Shown here: piece by piece, positions 13,049 through 25,811 of the stretch
Numbering within the stretch: position 1 is the first letter of the stretch
Layout of the letters: the number at the start of each line of letters is the position of its first letter
NCBI GenBank assembly: GCA_019722365.1
Contig: JADFUC010001773.1
Span: forward strand, 186,001 to 250,000
DNA from: Lithospermum erythrorhizon
Taxonomy: Eukaryota; Streptophyta; Magnoliopsida; Boraginales; Boraginaceae
Reading direction: 5' to 3'
Length of the DNA stretch: 64,000 nucleotides
The notes under the pieces: generated by a model
Databases searched by the model: none
What the model saw: the letters and a program-made list of their open reading frames with translations, nothing else
What the model was told of the DNA's origin: nothing
Made by a program: the position numbers and the translations under genes

Positions 13049-16000
13049 ATTTACTCTCATGGTGCTCACTTTATAGTGCTAATAAGGGTTTAAGATATTA
13101 AAGGTGGTAGGTTTATCCCCTTTTGTTAGCCAAATTAAGTTTTTTTTGTTCGATGGTTTTAATTTTCCGGTAGATTTTCATATCTACATTTAGTATTTCG
13201 TAAAAACTAATTTTTTGTCTATTATTATTTATTTTAATTAGCCAGTTTTGAATGAAATTTTTGTTTTTATTTGAATCTTGGGTTGTATTTGAAAACATAG
13301 TAAATGATTTAAGTGAAGTTCTCTCCTTGATTTGAAAACAAAGTTTAATTTAATTTCATTTCTCTCTGAAAATATCTTATTCAAAATATCTTATGTAAGT
13401 TCTATAATTCATATTATTGGAAAGAAAGTTCAAATTTATCTATTTGTTAGGCATTATATTATAGCTATTATATATTTTTTTTCTTTTTCCGGTTTTTTGA
13501 AAGATTTAAATATTCAAGACTTTATTTGAAGTCATTTTATTAAAAATATATTTTCTTTGATTAAGTATTCACATAAAGAACGTGTAATAAATATCATGTT
13601 TTTTACTTCAGATTTAACTATCTCGCTTAATGAACGAATTTTGCGTGATCAAGCATTTCAATTTTCTCAAGCTTATCATATATCTAATTATTGTAAGCAA
13701 GCCATGTGGCCTGATATTTAGGCTAAGCCACGGCCGTTCTACTAGTAAATATAAATTATTTAATTGATCAGTTTTACACATTGGGTTGGAGGATTATTAT
13801 GTATCTGTGATCTGTCATTAGTATATCATCACATGAAAAATGAGCTACTCCGTATTATTCATGTTTATTTTATCAAAGCTACCTGCTATTTCTATTATTA
13901 TCATTATTGTTTATGCCTTTTTTTTTTTTTTTCTAATTTGACTCTTATCGCAAGGATTAAATCGAGAATCGTCATTGTACGTAATTCCCGTAAACATTGG
14001 GCTAAATTTAGTTATTCATTATTAGTAAACATTCAAATTTAAACTTTGATCATTTATATATTGGGGATGGAGGGAGTATTAGATATGTAATTTGACAATT
14101 TTTTTATTTCAATTGTTGAAATGTAATACAAAACATCACATAATAATTTAGATATATATTTTTTAATAGTAATTTTTTGGATTAGAAAAATTATTTTTCA
14201 ATTTATAATTTAATAATTATCATACAAAAAAAAATTCTAAAGATGAAAAGACTAATTCATTATGCTAATATGGAATTTTCTTATTGTTATGAGAAAATTA
14301 AAAAAATTAAAGGTAATATTATATCAAACACTTTTATATGTTGATATGCTTTAATCGTTATGTAATTTTTGCAGAAAAATTTAGAAACTTATTAATTATT
14401 AAATTATTATACGAGTCCTTTTGTAAAATTTCAAATATATTTTACACCAATATAAAATATTATAATAAGTATAATAAAGTAATTAAGAATGCTGATTGTA
14501 AGAACACACAACTTACACTTATAAAGTTTTATGAGTTCAGAAAATTGGAGCTAGATGTTGTTTGTATTATGTTAATTCTTTTGTAAGTATAGTGTATTAT
14601 ACGATTTCATCATGCTTTCGGATAAATGATGTCGATTGTCAATCAAATTGCCAATTTGTTTTGAATTAGTATGGGAATCGGGAACGTGATGGGTTTACTA
14701 AATTATTCTTGAATCTCTATTTTTTATTTTTCATTTGTCAAAGATGGCGTTCTCATAGGGAATAAGTATTCAATAAATGAAGACTATAATAAGTCTCTGT
14801 TAGAGAAGGTAAAGAAGAAGACTAAGTATAGGACTCGAGACTGATATAAAGTCTTCTCTTTACATCACGGCAAAGAATTAATTTGGTAAAATCTCATTTT
14901 CGGATTATGACAAAGTGGAATACTAGAAATAAATTACGTAATACCAATTCAACCCCAATGCCATGTCATATATAGATGGGAGTTATTCAATTACCCCCCA
15001 TGTATTTATGATACATAGTGCAAAGTGGCACTTCATGTTAGGAACTTTTGAATTTTTATTCCACCTTTTTTAATTTTGACATTTTTAGTTAATAATTTGA
15101 TAAAATTTAAAAAAACAAAATTTATCAATATTTTTTATTTTTTAATATCTATAAGTAGAGACTAAGTTTGTTTTGTTTGGACAACAAATTTTTATCTCAT
15201 TCTCCAAAATTATATATATTGATGTATATATTAGTATTATGAAGTAAAGAGAAAAATAAATTATTTTTCAATTATCATTTGTTATAGAAACAGAAGATAA
15301 CAGATATTTCAATATACATGCAAAAATAATATAATACGACAGGTATAATTATTTTTTCTCAATTGTCCACTACCGTAAAATAGTCTAATGTAACTTAAAA
15401 TTTTTTTCAACAAATAGTTAATCATTTATGAAGTAATGATAATTGTATGGAGTATTATATACTGTCTCCAATCCCAAATAATTATATTTTTCATATATCG
15501 TAAGAATCTTTAATCTTTAATTATATTATTAAAAATTAATATTAGATGAAAAGATTTTAAAAGCATCTAATCTAATTATATTAATTTTTATTTTTTAAAA
15601 TAATAAATAAATCTAATTATTTGATAATAAAATTCATTTTAAAAAGCTTCAAACTATAATTATTTCAATCGGCGAATACAACATAATAATACAATAGTTG
15701 GCTTAGCAGCCACCTAGAAGGTCAACGTGAGAGTGTCTTCTCACTCTGACCATCTAGATTCTAGACCAACGTATGCCTCTAAAAATTGCACAATATAATT
15801 TCCAATAATGTTAGACTATTTACAATGGTAACAAATTCAACACCCTCTTTTTAATTTCCAACACTCCACATCATATTTCTCTCTTCCACATAATATCCAA
15901 CATCCATTCAAATTTTACACACTAAATCTGGTATTGTTTAATAAATTCAACACCCTAAATTCTTCACCACTTATTTAATACTTAAATAAGAATAATTAAC

Positions 16001-16926
16001 ACGTTAATAAATTGGTTTTTGATTTTTTTTAAAACGAAAATTTATTAGTAAAAGATAATATAATAATTATATTGGAAAAAGGTGATTTTTTTTTGTAGGC
16101 AAATCGAATGAGTGGTCTCTATTTATGCAGTAAAAACGATTTAATTTTGGTAAAAAATTAATTTGTTATCAAATACCGATCCGAAATAATCGAGACGATG
16201 TTAAATCAAAAATCAAATCGACCAACCTAAAATCACATTATTATTACATTATCTAACATGTCAATTTTTCTACCCACTTAATACACATCATCACTCTAAT
16301 TTTTTCAACACCCCTCTATCAGATCAAAAAATTTTCTTCAACACGTCAATCATTTATTCAACTACCCTATCATGATAGCCTCTATACCTCAGATCAAATA
16401 CGCTTCTTGGCCCCCATCATCAAGTTAAACTAGATTTTGTATATAAATTGAAAGTTGATTTAGCTTGAAATATTAAATTCGATATAATTAAAGCTCTAAT
16501 CCTAACTCTTAATTTTACGCCGAGCAGAAACGGAGCCAATGTTCGATTTATTTTGTTGTTTTACTTTTTTTCATGAATGAAGTAATAACGAAATTCAATT
16601 TTTGTTGTCGCACATACTCTCGTAACTCAACTTCACATCCTATGTTAAGCGTAGAATGCGATCCATCCCGCCATTCACTTCCTCCATGAATTTCAAGACA
16701 CGACCTCATCCTACCATACATTATTGATAAATGCAATCCGCCAGGAAAAATCGACCACAACGTCACCACGACTTGCATTATAATTGGGGACTCTGCCAAC
16801 TGAGTCATCCCAATGGGGCCACCATCTTTGGGCCCGGCTTTCATAAACCGCCCTCTGTAACCACCGCTGGTGAGTCAGAAGGCTTGGTAACTGAGATCCC
16901 GCGAGTCCAAAAACTTAATCCGCCTC
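13049..16926. other. AT-rich stretch without a recognisable gene
   Basis: Several frames of 60-110 codons occur by chance in this AT-rich DNA, with low-complexity Phe/Ile/Asn/Lys content and no family resemblance. One minus frame at 16548-16844 (98 codons, GC-richer, starting MKAGPKDGGPIGMTQLAESP) is less compositionally odd but was not recognised. A sequence ending in gatggagggagtatt near 14079 resembles a Stowaway-type MITE end, but no clean partner was found. Confidence 0.4.
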
Positions 16927-17556
16927 TGTTGGAAATCAACGAAAAAATCGATTCCTTTATTACGCCTATCATGATAATCATAGATCAATTCATTTACCAG
17001 TCGTTAACGCGATTACCGGAACTTGTTCACCTTAGTAATTGTATATTACTAGCTGGGTTCTCATAATAATTTAAAGGGTTACGAGCTTATCGCTAGATCT
17101 TACTCATTATCCGTTATAATATCAAAGAATCGGTCAATTATTATTATTATTATACAACTTACTATTATCTCGAAATTTCGGGCGTCACACATACAATGAG
17201 ACTGAATTATATTTCATGCATGAAATCAAATCTAGACTTATAAATTGAGTATATGTATCTCTCAATATATATATATATATATATTTGTCAAATATATATC
17301 GATTTAACATCAATTGGTTAAACTAAAGTTTAATCAATTAAACAATTGAAATTGATGAATAATCCTTAAATTATCACGAGAACTCACACTAGCAACGTCA
17401 TAACCTCTTAAATTATCATGAACCTAATACCCCAAGAATATACAATTACCAAGTAACATTAAGCCCACTACATTTAACTAACCCGGTAAATGAATTGATA
17501 CACAATTGTCGCAACGGGCATAATAAAAGGGAATCAATTTTCATTGATTTCCAACA
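16927..17556. repeat. Chimeric copia LTR: two LTR 5' ends facing each other
   Basis: The block opens with tgttggaaatcaacg (plus-oriented LTR start) and runs for about 445 bases of LTR in plus orientation. Near 17372 it switches to the opposite orientation and closes with ttgatttccaaca, the LTR start on the minus strand. The right end abuts the minus-strand polypurine tract of the second copia element (complement of ctcccacttgccc), so it serves as that element's 3' LTR position. The first 180 or so bases at each end are inverted copies of each other. Confidence 0.7.
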
Positions 17557-20500
17557 CTCCCACTTGCCCTTGGACGATTACCATAAAATTCCTTTAACAC
17601 GCGATCTCTAGTCGTAGGCTAACCATAAGAAGTGTGTCATGAAACACCCACAACTTTCTTTACTCGAGTACGAATCGAATACATTTATAGTCCCATAAAC
17701 CAATCAAGCACTCAATTGTACGAGGCCCCGAGATCTTCCTTGTATATCAAGGACTGATAAATCCTCCCAATATAAGTTTATAATCCCCGCTAAAGCGTTG
17801 CTTTCACATAGTTAAAGTACAGCTTATATAACACACGTATAATTATTATATATCGAGGCCTAAAGCACTGTCGAACCTAAAATTCTAAACAAATATCATA
17901 GACAATGACATACATATCTTCTATGAATTGCTTTGGCCATACCAGCCTCCCTACCATAGACCTACCCACGGTATCGATCTAGTCATTTACAGCTAACGTG
18001 ATCAAACTTAATCACTAATCAATCACCATGTTAGTCATACGACGCCACACCCTAACTATTAGCATCCGACCAAAGTTCAAGGCCTTATGTTTCTAAAGTT
18101 TCAAGAGGTATAATCAACAATTCATGTTGCCTCTCTAGAAAACATAGACTAACCTAGGGATTTAACTTTTCACTCATCGAGGATACAATACATGTATGTT
18201 ATATGTAAATTTAAAACATATAGACGAAGTAAACAAATATACTAGAATATAAGAAGCAACAATATTCAAATATTTGTTCACATAACATAATAGATACATA
18301 CTGACTCCCACTTAACCTAACAAAGACTGCCAGACATCTCTGCCTAAGACCTATGTTCGCCGCAGACGCCATCATGCTGCTACTTTTGCTGCATTTTCAT
18401 ATCACCTTTTATTAAGCATATCTCTAATTAGGCGTATACTTTCTCTCGGTACGTGTTTGATTTGACGCGCCGTCTCCTAACAGTTATCGGCCCCAAGATT
18501 GTCACAAAGCAACTCCATCGGGTCCTCAACGCTAGGTAATACCACACCAAGCTACCACAAATTTCTTAATCCAACACGCTTCTTTAATGCTTCAAATGCC
18601 GCGATGTACTGTGATTCTCAGGGTGTAATCAAGAATGCGACTCGCTCGAACTCTCCAAGATATCGCTCACCATCGGTACAAAATACATACCCAGACTGGG
18701 AATCCATAATGCCTTCGTTTAGTTTGAAAACCCGGCATCGTGTAACCGTAACTACTAACTCATCATCTCCACCATATACCAAGAAAGCATCTTTAGTTCT
18801 TCTCAAATACTTCAAGATGCACTTCACTGCAATCCAAAGTGGCTTTCACCGTATTAAGGTTTGGTATCTACTGTTACACTCAAGACAAGCATACATCAGT
18901 CTCGCGCACAAATACGGGCATGTTACGATGTGGATCCTATACCAAGTCAGTAAGGTACATTTTATTTTGTTCATCTCAAAGACTAAAGAGCGGGACACCA
19001 GGCTCGCCGAGCTTGAACTCTATGTCTCACGGAAGATTACCCTTCTTAGAATTACTCATGTCAATACTTCCAAGACCTTATTCATAGTATCCCCAATTAC
19101 CCTTCTAGCACGATCTCTTGCTGGATTTTTATTCCAAGTATATATCAGGTTTCGCCTAAGTCTTTCATTGAGAAGCATTTACAGAGTCAATTCTTGACTT
19201 AGTTCAAGAACTCACATTGTTTCCAATGATAAGTATGTCATCGACATGCCGTGACTAGCTTTAATAATACATAACTCCTAATTTAGCTTCATACACAAGA
19301 TTCTTCTTCGCTTCGATGAAACCAAAATCTTGATTGATTTATTAAACGAGATTCCAACCGGACGCCGCTTAAGACCATAAATGGACCTTTGCAATCAGAT
19401 ACACTTTGAAGTCCTTTAGGACACGCTGGGTTCGGAGGTTGTACCATATACATCATTTTCTCAATTTCCATTCAGCAAAGCGCCTTTATATCCATTTTGC
19501 CATATTTTATAGTCAGCGAATGCAAAGAATGGCTAAGATTATCCGAATGGATTCTAATGCGCCATCGGGCTAGTAAGTTTCGGCTATAGTCCACGCCGTG
19601 AACTCGTTTAAACCTTTTCGCCATAAAGCTTCAGTTTTTGAAACATCGACAAGCTTCCGCTCTTTATCATGTTTCTTCTTAAATACCCATTTACATTCAA
19701 TAGGCGAACCTATTTTGGTAAATCCAACATGACCAAACCTTGTCTCCGTTCATAGAATCCATCTTTTAGATTGCATGGCTATTTGCCATCTGCCGCCATC
19801 CTTTTATTTATCGATTCTTTATAAGACGCGGGCTCAGCATTTTCAATGATTTAAGGCTTCACCATACCGCTTCCGTTCGTGGGATTTATCCTCGCTGATC
19901 TCCTAAGGTCAGTTCTTCCACAATCTTATGGATCAAGAATCGGATCTTCTTAAGTAAAGCATGTACCACTTTGCGGGCGCGGCCGACGATTTGCATTGTA
20001 TTTATCGATATCGACTTCATCAACTCGAGATTAAACAAAATAACACCATTACATCTAGTCCTTCCTCGACGTATATTCCTTTTCAATTAACGCCCATTTT
20101 ACAAATGCAAGATTGTATTCCCTGCTTTAGGGTAAAGAGTAACCAATCAAGCTTCCTTTGGATATCCTACGAAATAGCATTTATCGATTCGACGAAAGGT
20201 TATCCTTTGTCAATCTCTTAACATAAGCTTCATGCCCCCCAACTCGAAACCTAACTTTAATCTTCCCAAACCACGCCTACGGGATTACTCTCACCGACTT
20301 TGCTCCGACATCTGCTTAATGAAGCTGTCACGCTAAGCCGCATATCCCCGTAAATTCAATACGTAGATCGATAGTCTCATTATGGGGACGAACCATATCG
20401 CTATGGCTCGATTTTCCTTGTAGCACGCCATTATGTCAAGGGTGTCTCGCTGGTTTAGTCAGTGAAACAATACCACACTCTCTAAGACGAGTATCGAACT

Positions 20501-21300
20501 CTGGACTCAAATATTCTCCACCCTATTGGGATACACAAACCCAGATTCACTGTGAATCAATGGGCAAACGTGAATGGCAAGCTATAACCTCCTCTCAAGT
20601 AGACGTGTTTATCGCCCACATATTATCGTTGCATGATCCCTAATAACTCACTTGCCCTTTCATTAAATCCAAAGCCATGGCATTTTAGTCATTTTGCCCA
20701 TAGCGTGCATTCATTAATTGTCGTATTCATAATCGAAACCTCAAGTATTCCAATCGGAGCCGAGTTTCTTGATTCAATTCTCGTTAATATGACCCAACCG
20801 CAATGCCATAGTATTGCTTGGTTTAAGCTATTGGGACTTATTCGCTTTTAAGTTTATGTTATACTCCACTCAAGAATCATGTCTAAACAAATAGACCATT
20901 TCAAGCAGATGCTATGACTAAATACTACCCCGCTGCCAAGCGATCCTAAATTATCGACTATTGAAATTTAAAAGCCATCATTATTCAAAATAGAAATGTA
21001 AATAATATTCCCGCTAATCAAGTGCACATAGTAAACCATAAATAAGTTCCAAAACAAGTCTGCGGGAAAATTTAAACTAATGGATCCTACCTGCAGTGGC
21101 CGCAACCTTCACGCCGCTTTCTCTCTACACGTAGATCCATTTGTCCTCTTCAAGTCTCCTACTGACTTGAGAGTTCCCCGTGATGTTACGACAAATACGA
21201 ACTACAACCAAATAATAAATGAAGTCTTGGCCGAAATTCCTTGCCTCTTGAAATAGCGGATCTAAAAAGATTTACCCATGGGCGAAATGGGGTTTAGCCC
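17557..21300 (-). mobile_element. Second copy of the same Ty1/copia family, reversed and 5'-truncated
   Basis: Read on the minus strand: protease remnant near 21100-21180, integrase near 20230-20640, reverse transcriptase near 18850-19900, with HVDDILIIGN at about 19215-19250 as the catalytic motif, then RNase H near 18330-18830 (ILKYLRRTKDAFLVYGGDDE, SQSGYVF). A polypurine tract at 17557-17570 leads into the LTR chimera. The RT linker (agcgaggataaatccc region, 19870-19900) closely parallels element one at 9545-9600, confirming one family. Gag and the 5' LTR were not found. Plus-strand frames here, including one of 232 codons at 18499-19197, are shadows. Confidence 0.82.
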
Positions 21301-22326
21301 ATTAACCCAGCGATCAACTCTCAAGCGCCAGAACAAAGCATTTCACGCTATTACTATTACGCGACTTCAAAAGCTCACGCAATGGTGAGGCCTTTCAAGT
21401 GGTTTAAAGTATAGTATCAGAGACTTCAGATCTCTGAAGCTTTCTACACGCTAAAATATCATCTCCATTAACATCGCACTATACAATGAAGTGTAAGCCA
21501 AACCTTTTCAACTACTTAATAAAAAATAATGGATAAGACAACGGCGTTAATAATCTAAAGTGATTAATTGGTTGAACATATTCAACATGCTGAATTAAAG
21601 GTATAAGTTAACCTACATTAATGATTTAGTTCTGATTTTCGTTGACATTTTATAAAAGCGACTCATTTAATGATTGAGACATTTGTTTAAATTTTTAATC
21701 ATATCCTAATTATTTCATAATAAAGATAATTTTAAAAAAGAATAATCAAAATTAATCATTTTTTTACTTTATAAATAGAATTGTGGTTCACTTTTTCTAC
21801 TTTTATAAATACGTTTTTTCTTATATTTTTTTATTACGCTTTGGGCATTGATTATAGTTGGCCGATCAATTATAATGCATCGTATTATTTCCAGGATTTA
21901 ATAATGTACCACGCCTTATCAGATCGCATCGCTTGTCAAGCCAGAATTTTCTTTGCTTTTAATCATTTAATACGATATAAAAAAATATTTCAGATAAATT
22001 TTATTTGAGAAAAATGTCAAAATAATTTATTTAAGTATTAATTATTCATATTTAATGAGAACGATAATGATTAATCATAAAAATAAAAGAATATAAGTAA
22101 ACAAGTTAATATAATATAAAAGTCAAGAGGCTATTAATTTTATTAAACAAACCATCATAGAGCGAAAGCTGGAATTATTATCAATTATTATACGAAAAGA
22201 AAAATGACATGAGTCATTTAAAGACGACAATAATAAAAAAACCATATACTGACAAATATTCCACCCCTGTTCCTCATTTCCTCCAAACTTCACTTCTTTG
22301 ACTTCCTTTTCTGTATCATAAATCTA
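21301..22326. other. AT-rich spacer upstream of the FSP1 genes; no gene seen
   Basis: The left part may hold the last scraps of the reversed copia element (gag side). The rest is AT-rich with no convincing exon. The final few hundred bases are the presumed promoter of the first FSP1-like gene. Confidence 0.45.
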
Positions 22327-22335
22327 CTATAAATA
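22327..22335 (+). promoter_or_regulatory. TATA box of the first FSP1-like gene
   Basis: The motif ctataaata lies about 115 bases upstream of the start codon at 22452, a spacing that fits a short plant 5' leader. The downstream leader is pyrimidine- and A-rich. Inferred from motif and position only. Confidence 0.55.
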
Positions 22336-22451
22336 CTCCACCCCTTTTTCCCATTTTCCTCATCCAAATATTCCAAAGATCATACAAATATTATTTTTGC
22401 TTTCAAATTACAATTTCCCTCTTCAAAAAAACACATTTTCATTAAGAAAAA

Positions 22452-23519
22452 ATGGTATCTTCAATTGGAAAAAAGAGAGTTGTCATCATTGGAGGTGGCA
22501 TTGCAGGTTCTGTTCTTGCTAAGAGCCTCCAAGATCACTCAGATGTTTACCTAATTGACCCAAAAGAATACTTTGAAATCTCATGGGCAAGTTTGAGATG
22601 CATGGTTGAGCCAGCTTTTGCTGAAAGAACACTCATAAACCATAGTGAATATGCTCCAAATGCTCATATAATCACCTCTGCAGCAACCAGCATTACAGAA
22701 ACTGAAGTCACCACTGCAAATGGCAGAGTAATCTCCTACGATTACCTCGTTATCGCCTCCGGCCATGATGACAAATCCGAATTCACCAAAAAGGAGAGAA
22801 TTCATCACTACAATCAAGACCAACAAAAGATCAAGTCAGCAAGCTCAATCTTGATTGTTGGAGGGGGGCCAGTAGGGGTGGAACTTGCAGGAGAAATCTC
22901 TGTTGATTTCCCTGACAAGAAGGTTACTTTGGTACACAGAGGGTCAAGACTATTGGAGTTTGTTGGTGAAAAAGCTAGCAAGAAAGCACATAAATGGCTA
23001 AACAAGAAAAATGTGGAGATCATTTTGGGACAATCTGTTAACTTAAATTCTAAAACAAATGGTGTCTACCATACATCAGGGGGGCAATCAATCATTGCAG
23101 ATTGCCATTTCCTATGTGTTGGAAAACCAATAGCATCTTCTTGGTTGAAAGACACCATGTTACACAATTGTTTGGATAATAAAGGGAGGTTAATGGTGGA
23201 TGAAAATATGAGGGTAAAAGGGTACAGAAACATATTTGCAGTTGGTGATATTACAGATGTCAAGGAAATGAAACAAGGGTATTTGGCACAAATGCATTCA
23301 GGAGTGGTTGCAAAGAGTATTAAGTCTTTGGTGAATGGGAAGGAGAAATTGGAGGCATACAAAGGTGGTCCTCAAATGGCAATTGTTTCATTGGGGAGAA
23401 AAGAAGCTGTTGCACAGATTTCTAGTATGACTATGAGTGGTTGTCTTCCAGGGAAGATGAAGTCTGGGGATTTGTTTGTGAGCAAGACTAGGAAGACACT
23501 TGGTGTTAAATCAACCTAA
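22452..23519 (+). CDS. FSP1: FSP1/AIFM2-like FAD-dependent NAD(P)H oxidoreductase, copy 1 (intronless)
   Basis: Complete 355-residue flavoprotein of the pyridine-nucleotide-disulphide oxidoreductase superfamily, of the type annotated in plants as apoptosis-inducing factor homolog A or ferroptosis suppressor protein 1. Family members move electrons from NAD(P)H to quinone-type acceptors at membranes. FAD-binding Rossmann motif VVIIGGGIAGSVLA at residues 10-23; conserved WASLRCMVEP near 45-54; second Rossmann motif ILIVGGGPVGVELAGEI at 133-149 for NAD(P)H; FAVGDITD at 262-269 contacts FAD. Residue 2 is Val, so the N-myristoylation signal of animal FSP1 is absent; no transit peptide or membrane segment is evident. 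The start is supported by a TATA box about 115 bases upstream and by the same N-terminus in copy 2. Unlike copy 2, it has no intron at LCVGKP. Catalysis and location are inferred from the family. Confidence 0.93.
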   Translation: MVSSIGKKRVVIIGGGIAGSVLAKSLQDHSDVYLIDPKEYFEISWASLRCMVEPAFAERTLINHSEYAPNAHIITSAATSITETEVTTANGRVISYDYLVIASGHDDKSEFTKKERIHHYNQDQQKIKSASSILIVGGGPVGVELAGEISVDFPDKKVTLVHRGSRLLEFVGEKASKKAHKWLNKKNVEIILGQSVNLNSKTNGVYHTSGGQSIIADCHFLCVGKPIASSWLKDTMLHNCLDNKGRLMVDENMRVKGYRNIFAVGDITDVKEMKQGYLAQMHSGVVAKSIKSLVNGKEKLEAYKGGPQMAIVSLGRKEAVAQISSMTMSGCLPGKMKSGDLFVSKTRKTLGVKST

Positions 23520-25690
23520 ATAGTCACATGACAACTCTTTTTTACTACTATACAAATATACAATATAGTTGTGTGTAAACAAATACACTACTATCATGTT
23601 TTTCTTCTCCTCTTTTTGGTTATTTTCTCTATCGCTTTTCATGATATACAGAATTAAAAAATACGAATTTAAGAGAGTACTTATTTATATTTGAATTTAT
23701 TTTCTTGTTATCTCCTATACTATCACGTAGTTTCAAATCGATACTTAATATCATATCGTGTTAAATTGTTTATATAATTGAAAGATTTTGTTTCAATCAG
23801 CCCTTTATACGCTATAAATTTAGATGAAATTTTGTTTTAACAAAAGACTTTTAGTATTTGAATATAACCAAATATTTCACTTACTAAGAAAGTTTGCATT
23901 TCATGGTTTAATTTGAAATAAGTAATTAATTTATTAAATACGCAATACATTTTTATTAATTCGAAATTATTCTAAAACGCGTAAAACTTACACTCATTTG
24001 AATTTTTTCTAATTAATATTTTTTTTGAAGTGAATACTGAATACAAATAACTCTTTAAATATAATATAAAAATTACAACGTAATACGAATGCCCATGTAG
24101 ATACTATACGATAAATGTAGACGTCCATGTAGATATAAATATTATTTTAACAATTAATGTCTCTTCCTCACTAAATATAATGGGACGACCGACCATCAAT
24201 ATAAGATATCGAATTCATTTACTTTTTAATCTTCAAGTTAAATTGTTACTCCCTTCTGCTTTTTACTGGCCATCCTACACTTTCGCACAACTATTAAAAA
24301 GAAAATTACCAAAATATGCATTAAAAATGAATGCCAATTAATCAAACTATATCATTTGCTGATTGAGCAAATTCAATAAAAAAGTAGTCGTTAATATCAA
24401 AATATAAAGACAATTTATTACGCTTAGAAACGACAACTATTTTAACCAAAAATATGTTGTGACGACAACTAAAAAATACCCAGGAGTACGATTTAAAAGT
24501 ATCTGCTCCTAAAATATTATCCACTTTCGACTTGTTTTATTTAATAAATAACTTCGATCATAAATATTTTTGTTAGACAGATAATATTCATATATCAATA
24601 AAAAAATTTAAAATATATTTTTTTGCATCATATATAGTCTAATAAGCTTTATTTTTTTTTATGTAATCTAGAAATGCATTTAAAATTCGTTAATACAGCT
24701 TGTTGCTACAATAAACCTCGTTAAGAGCATTTTTATTTTTATCTTCATTATCAACTTGTAAGGTGAGGTGTAGAAGAGCAAAGCATGATGACATGGCGGC
24801 TTATACATTTTCTATCGACAAAGATATTTCTAATCTAATAGACAATTAATTTATTAGGCGTTTGACGTTCTCTAAACAATTTCACTCATTTTGATTTCTC
24901 ACGAAATCTCGATTTTGTATTACTAAATTAAATTTTATTATCAGGATATTAAAAGTTAAAGAAGTCACTTTATCATTCAAAATTAATTATTAAATCTAAA
25001 ATTATTTTTTTAAAAAAATAATTTAATGATTATGATTAATTTAATATCAAATTCTAAGAAAAGTTTTAGTATCATGTTTTCGCTTTAACTCCATTTTGAT
25101 CCATTTGACATCCCAATTAGGACCAAATAATGCAACTTGCTTGCCGACTTCTCATCAACTCCATCATCATATTGAATTGCTACATTATAATTACTCAATG
25201 ATAATGTATCAGGTTCTCAATCTTAAAAATGAATCCAATTCTTTAATTATAAATTTTTTTGTAGATGAATTGAATGAATAAAATTATAAAAAACACGATC
25301 ATGTGTTATTATAAAAAGCCATATAAATAGAAATTGATTTAAGAATAATGTATAAAAATACTAACTACTTAGCATTAAATTTATGAGCCAAACTCCTACC
25401 ATGGATGTTTGAAAAATCATGGTAATGTATGGTATTATTGGTATACACCTAATTAAATCAATGGAAATGATAGTGGGGTTTTTTTTAAAAAAAAAAAAAA
25501 TTCACCCATCGCCCCCTTATAATGAAAATCAAATCCAGATATCTAAATCACTAAAAGGCCTCTGACCACTAGGTATTCGATATTCTCATTCATTCAATGT
25601 GTTACCAATTTATTGTTTTCCTACATCTAATTTGTTCATAATAAAAATCTTTGCCGCCAAGGTTCACTCAACCAGCCTACTTTGACCACT
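23520..25690. other. Intergenic, between the two FSP1-like genes
   Basis: AT-rich 3' flank of copy 1 and promoter side of copy 2, with poly-A/T tracts (for example 25478-25500). Short frames such as 24342-24524 and 25096-25281 show no family signal. No relic of a further FSP1 copy was recognised here. Confidence 0.5.
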
Positions 25691-25699
25691 CTGACTTCC

Positions 25700-25708
25700 T
25701 ATAAAATA
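25700..25708 (+). promoter_or_regulatory. TATA box of the second FSP1-like gene
   Basis: The motif tataaaata is about 104 bases upstream of the start at 25812, almost the same spacing as in copy 1. Inferred from motif and spacing. Confidence 0.55.
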
Positions 25709-25811
25709 CATCTCCTTTCTATTACACTTTCATCACAAAATATCTTACACAATTACTACTATAAACATTTACATATTCTCAACAAATTTAATTTCTTAAG
25801 ATCAATAAATA

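Noticed and set aside
13842..14080. Possible Stowaway MITE (tactccgtatt on the left, gatggagggagta on the right)
   Set aside because: The two ends match only over about six bases, so terminal inverted repeats are not demonstrated.
13113..14586. Several AT-rich frames of 60-92 codons
   Set aside because: Phe/Ile/Asn/Lys-rich translations typical of AT-rich non-coding DNA; no organellar or known protein was recognised.
16731..17066. 111-codon plus-strand frame
   Set aside because: Its second half lies in the copia LTR, so it is not a conserved coding unit.
18499..19197. 232-codon plus-strand frame
   Set aside because: It is the antisense shadow of the copia RT/RNase H region, which reads in recognisable family order on the minus strand.
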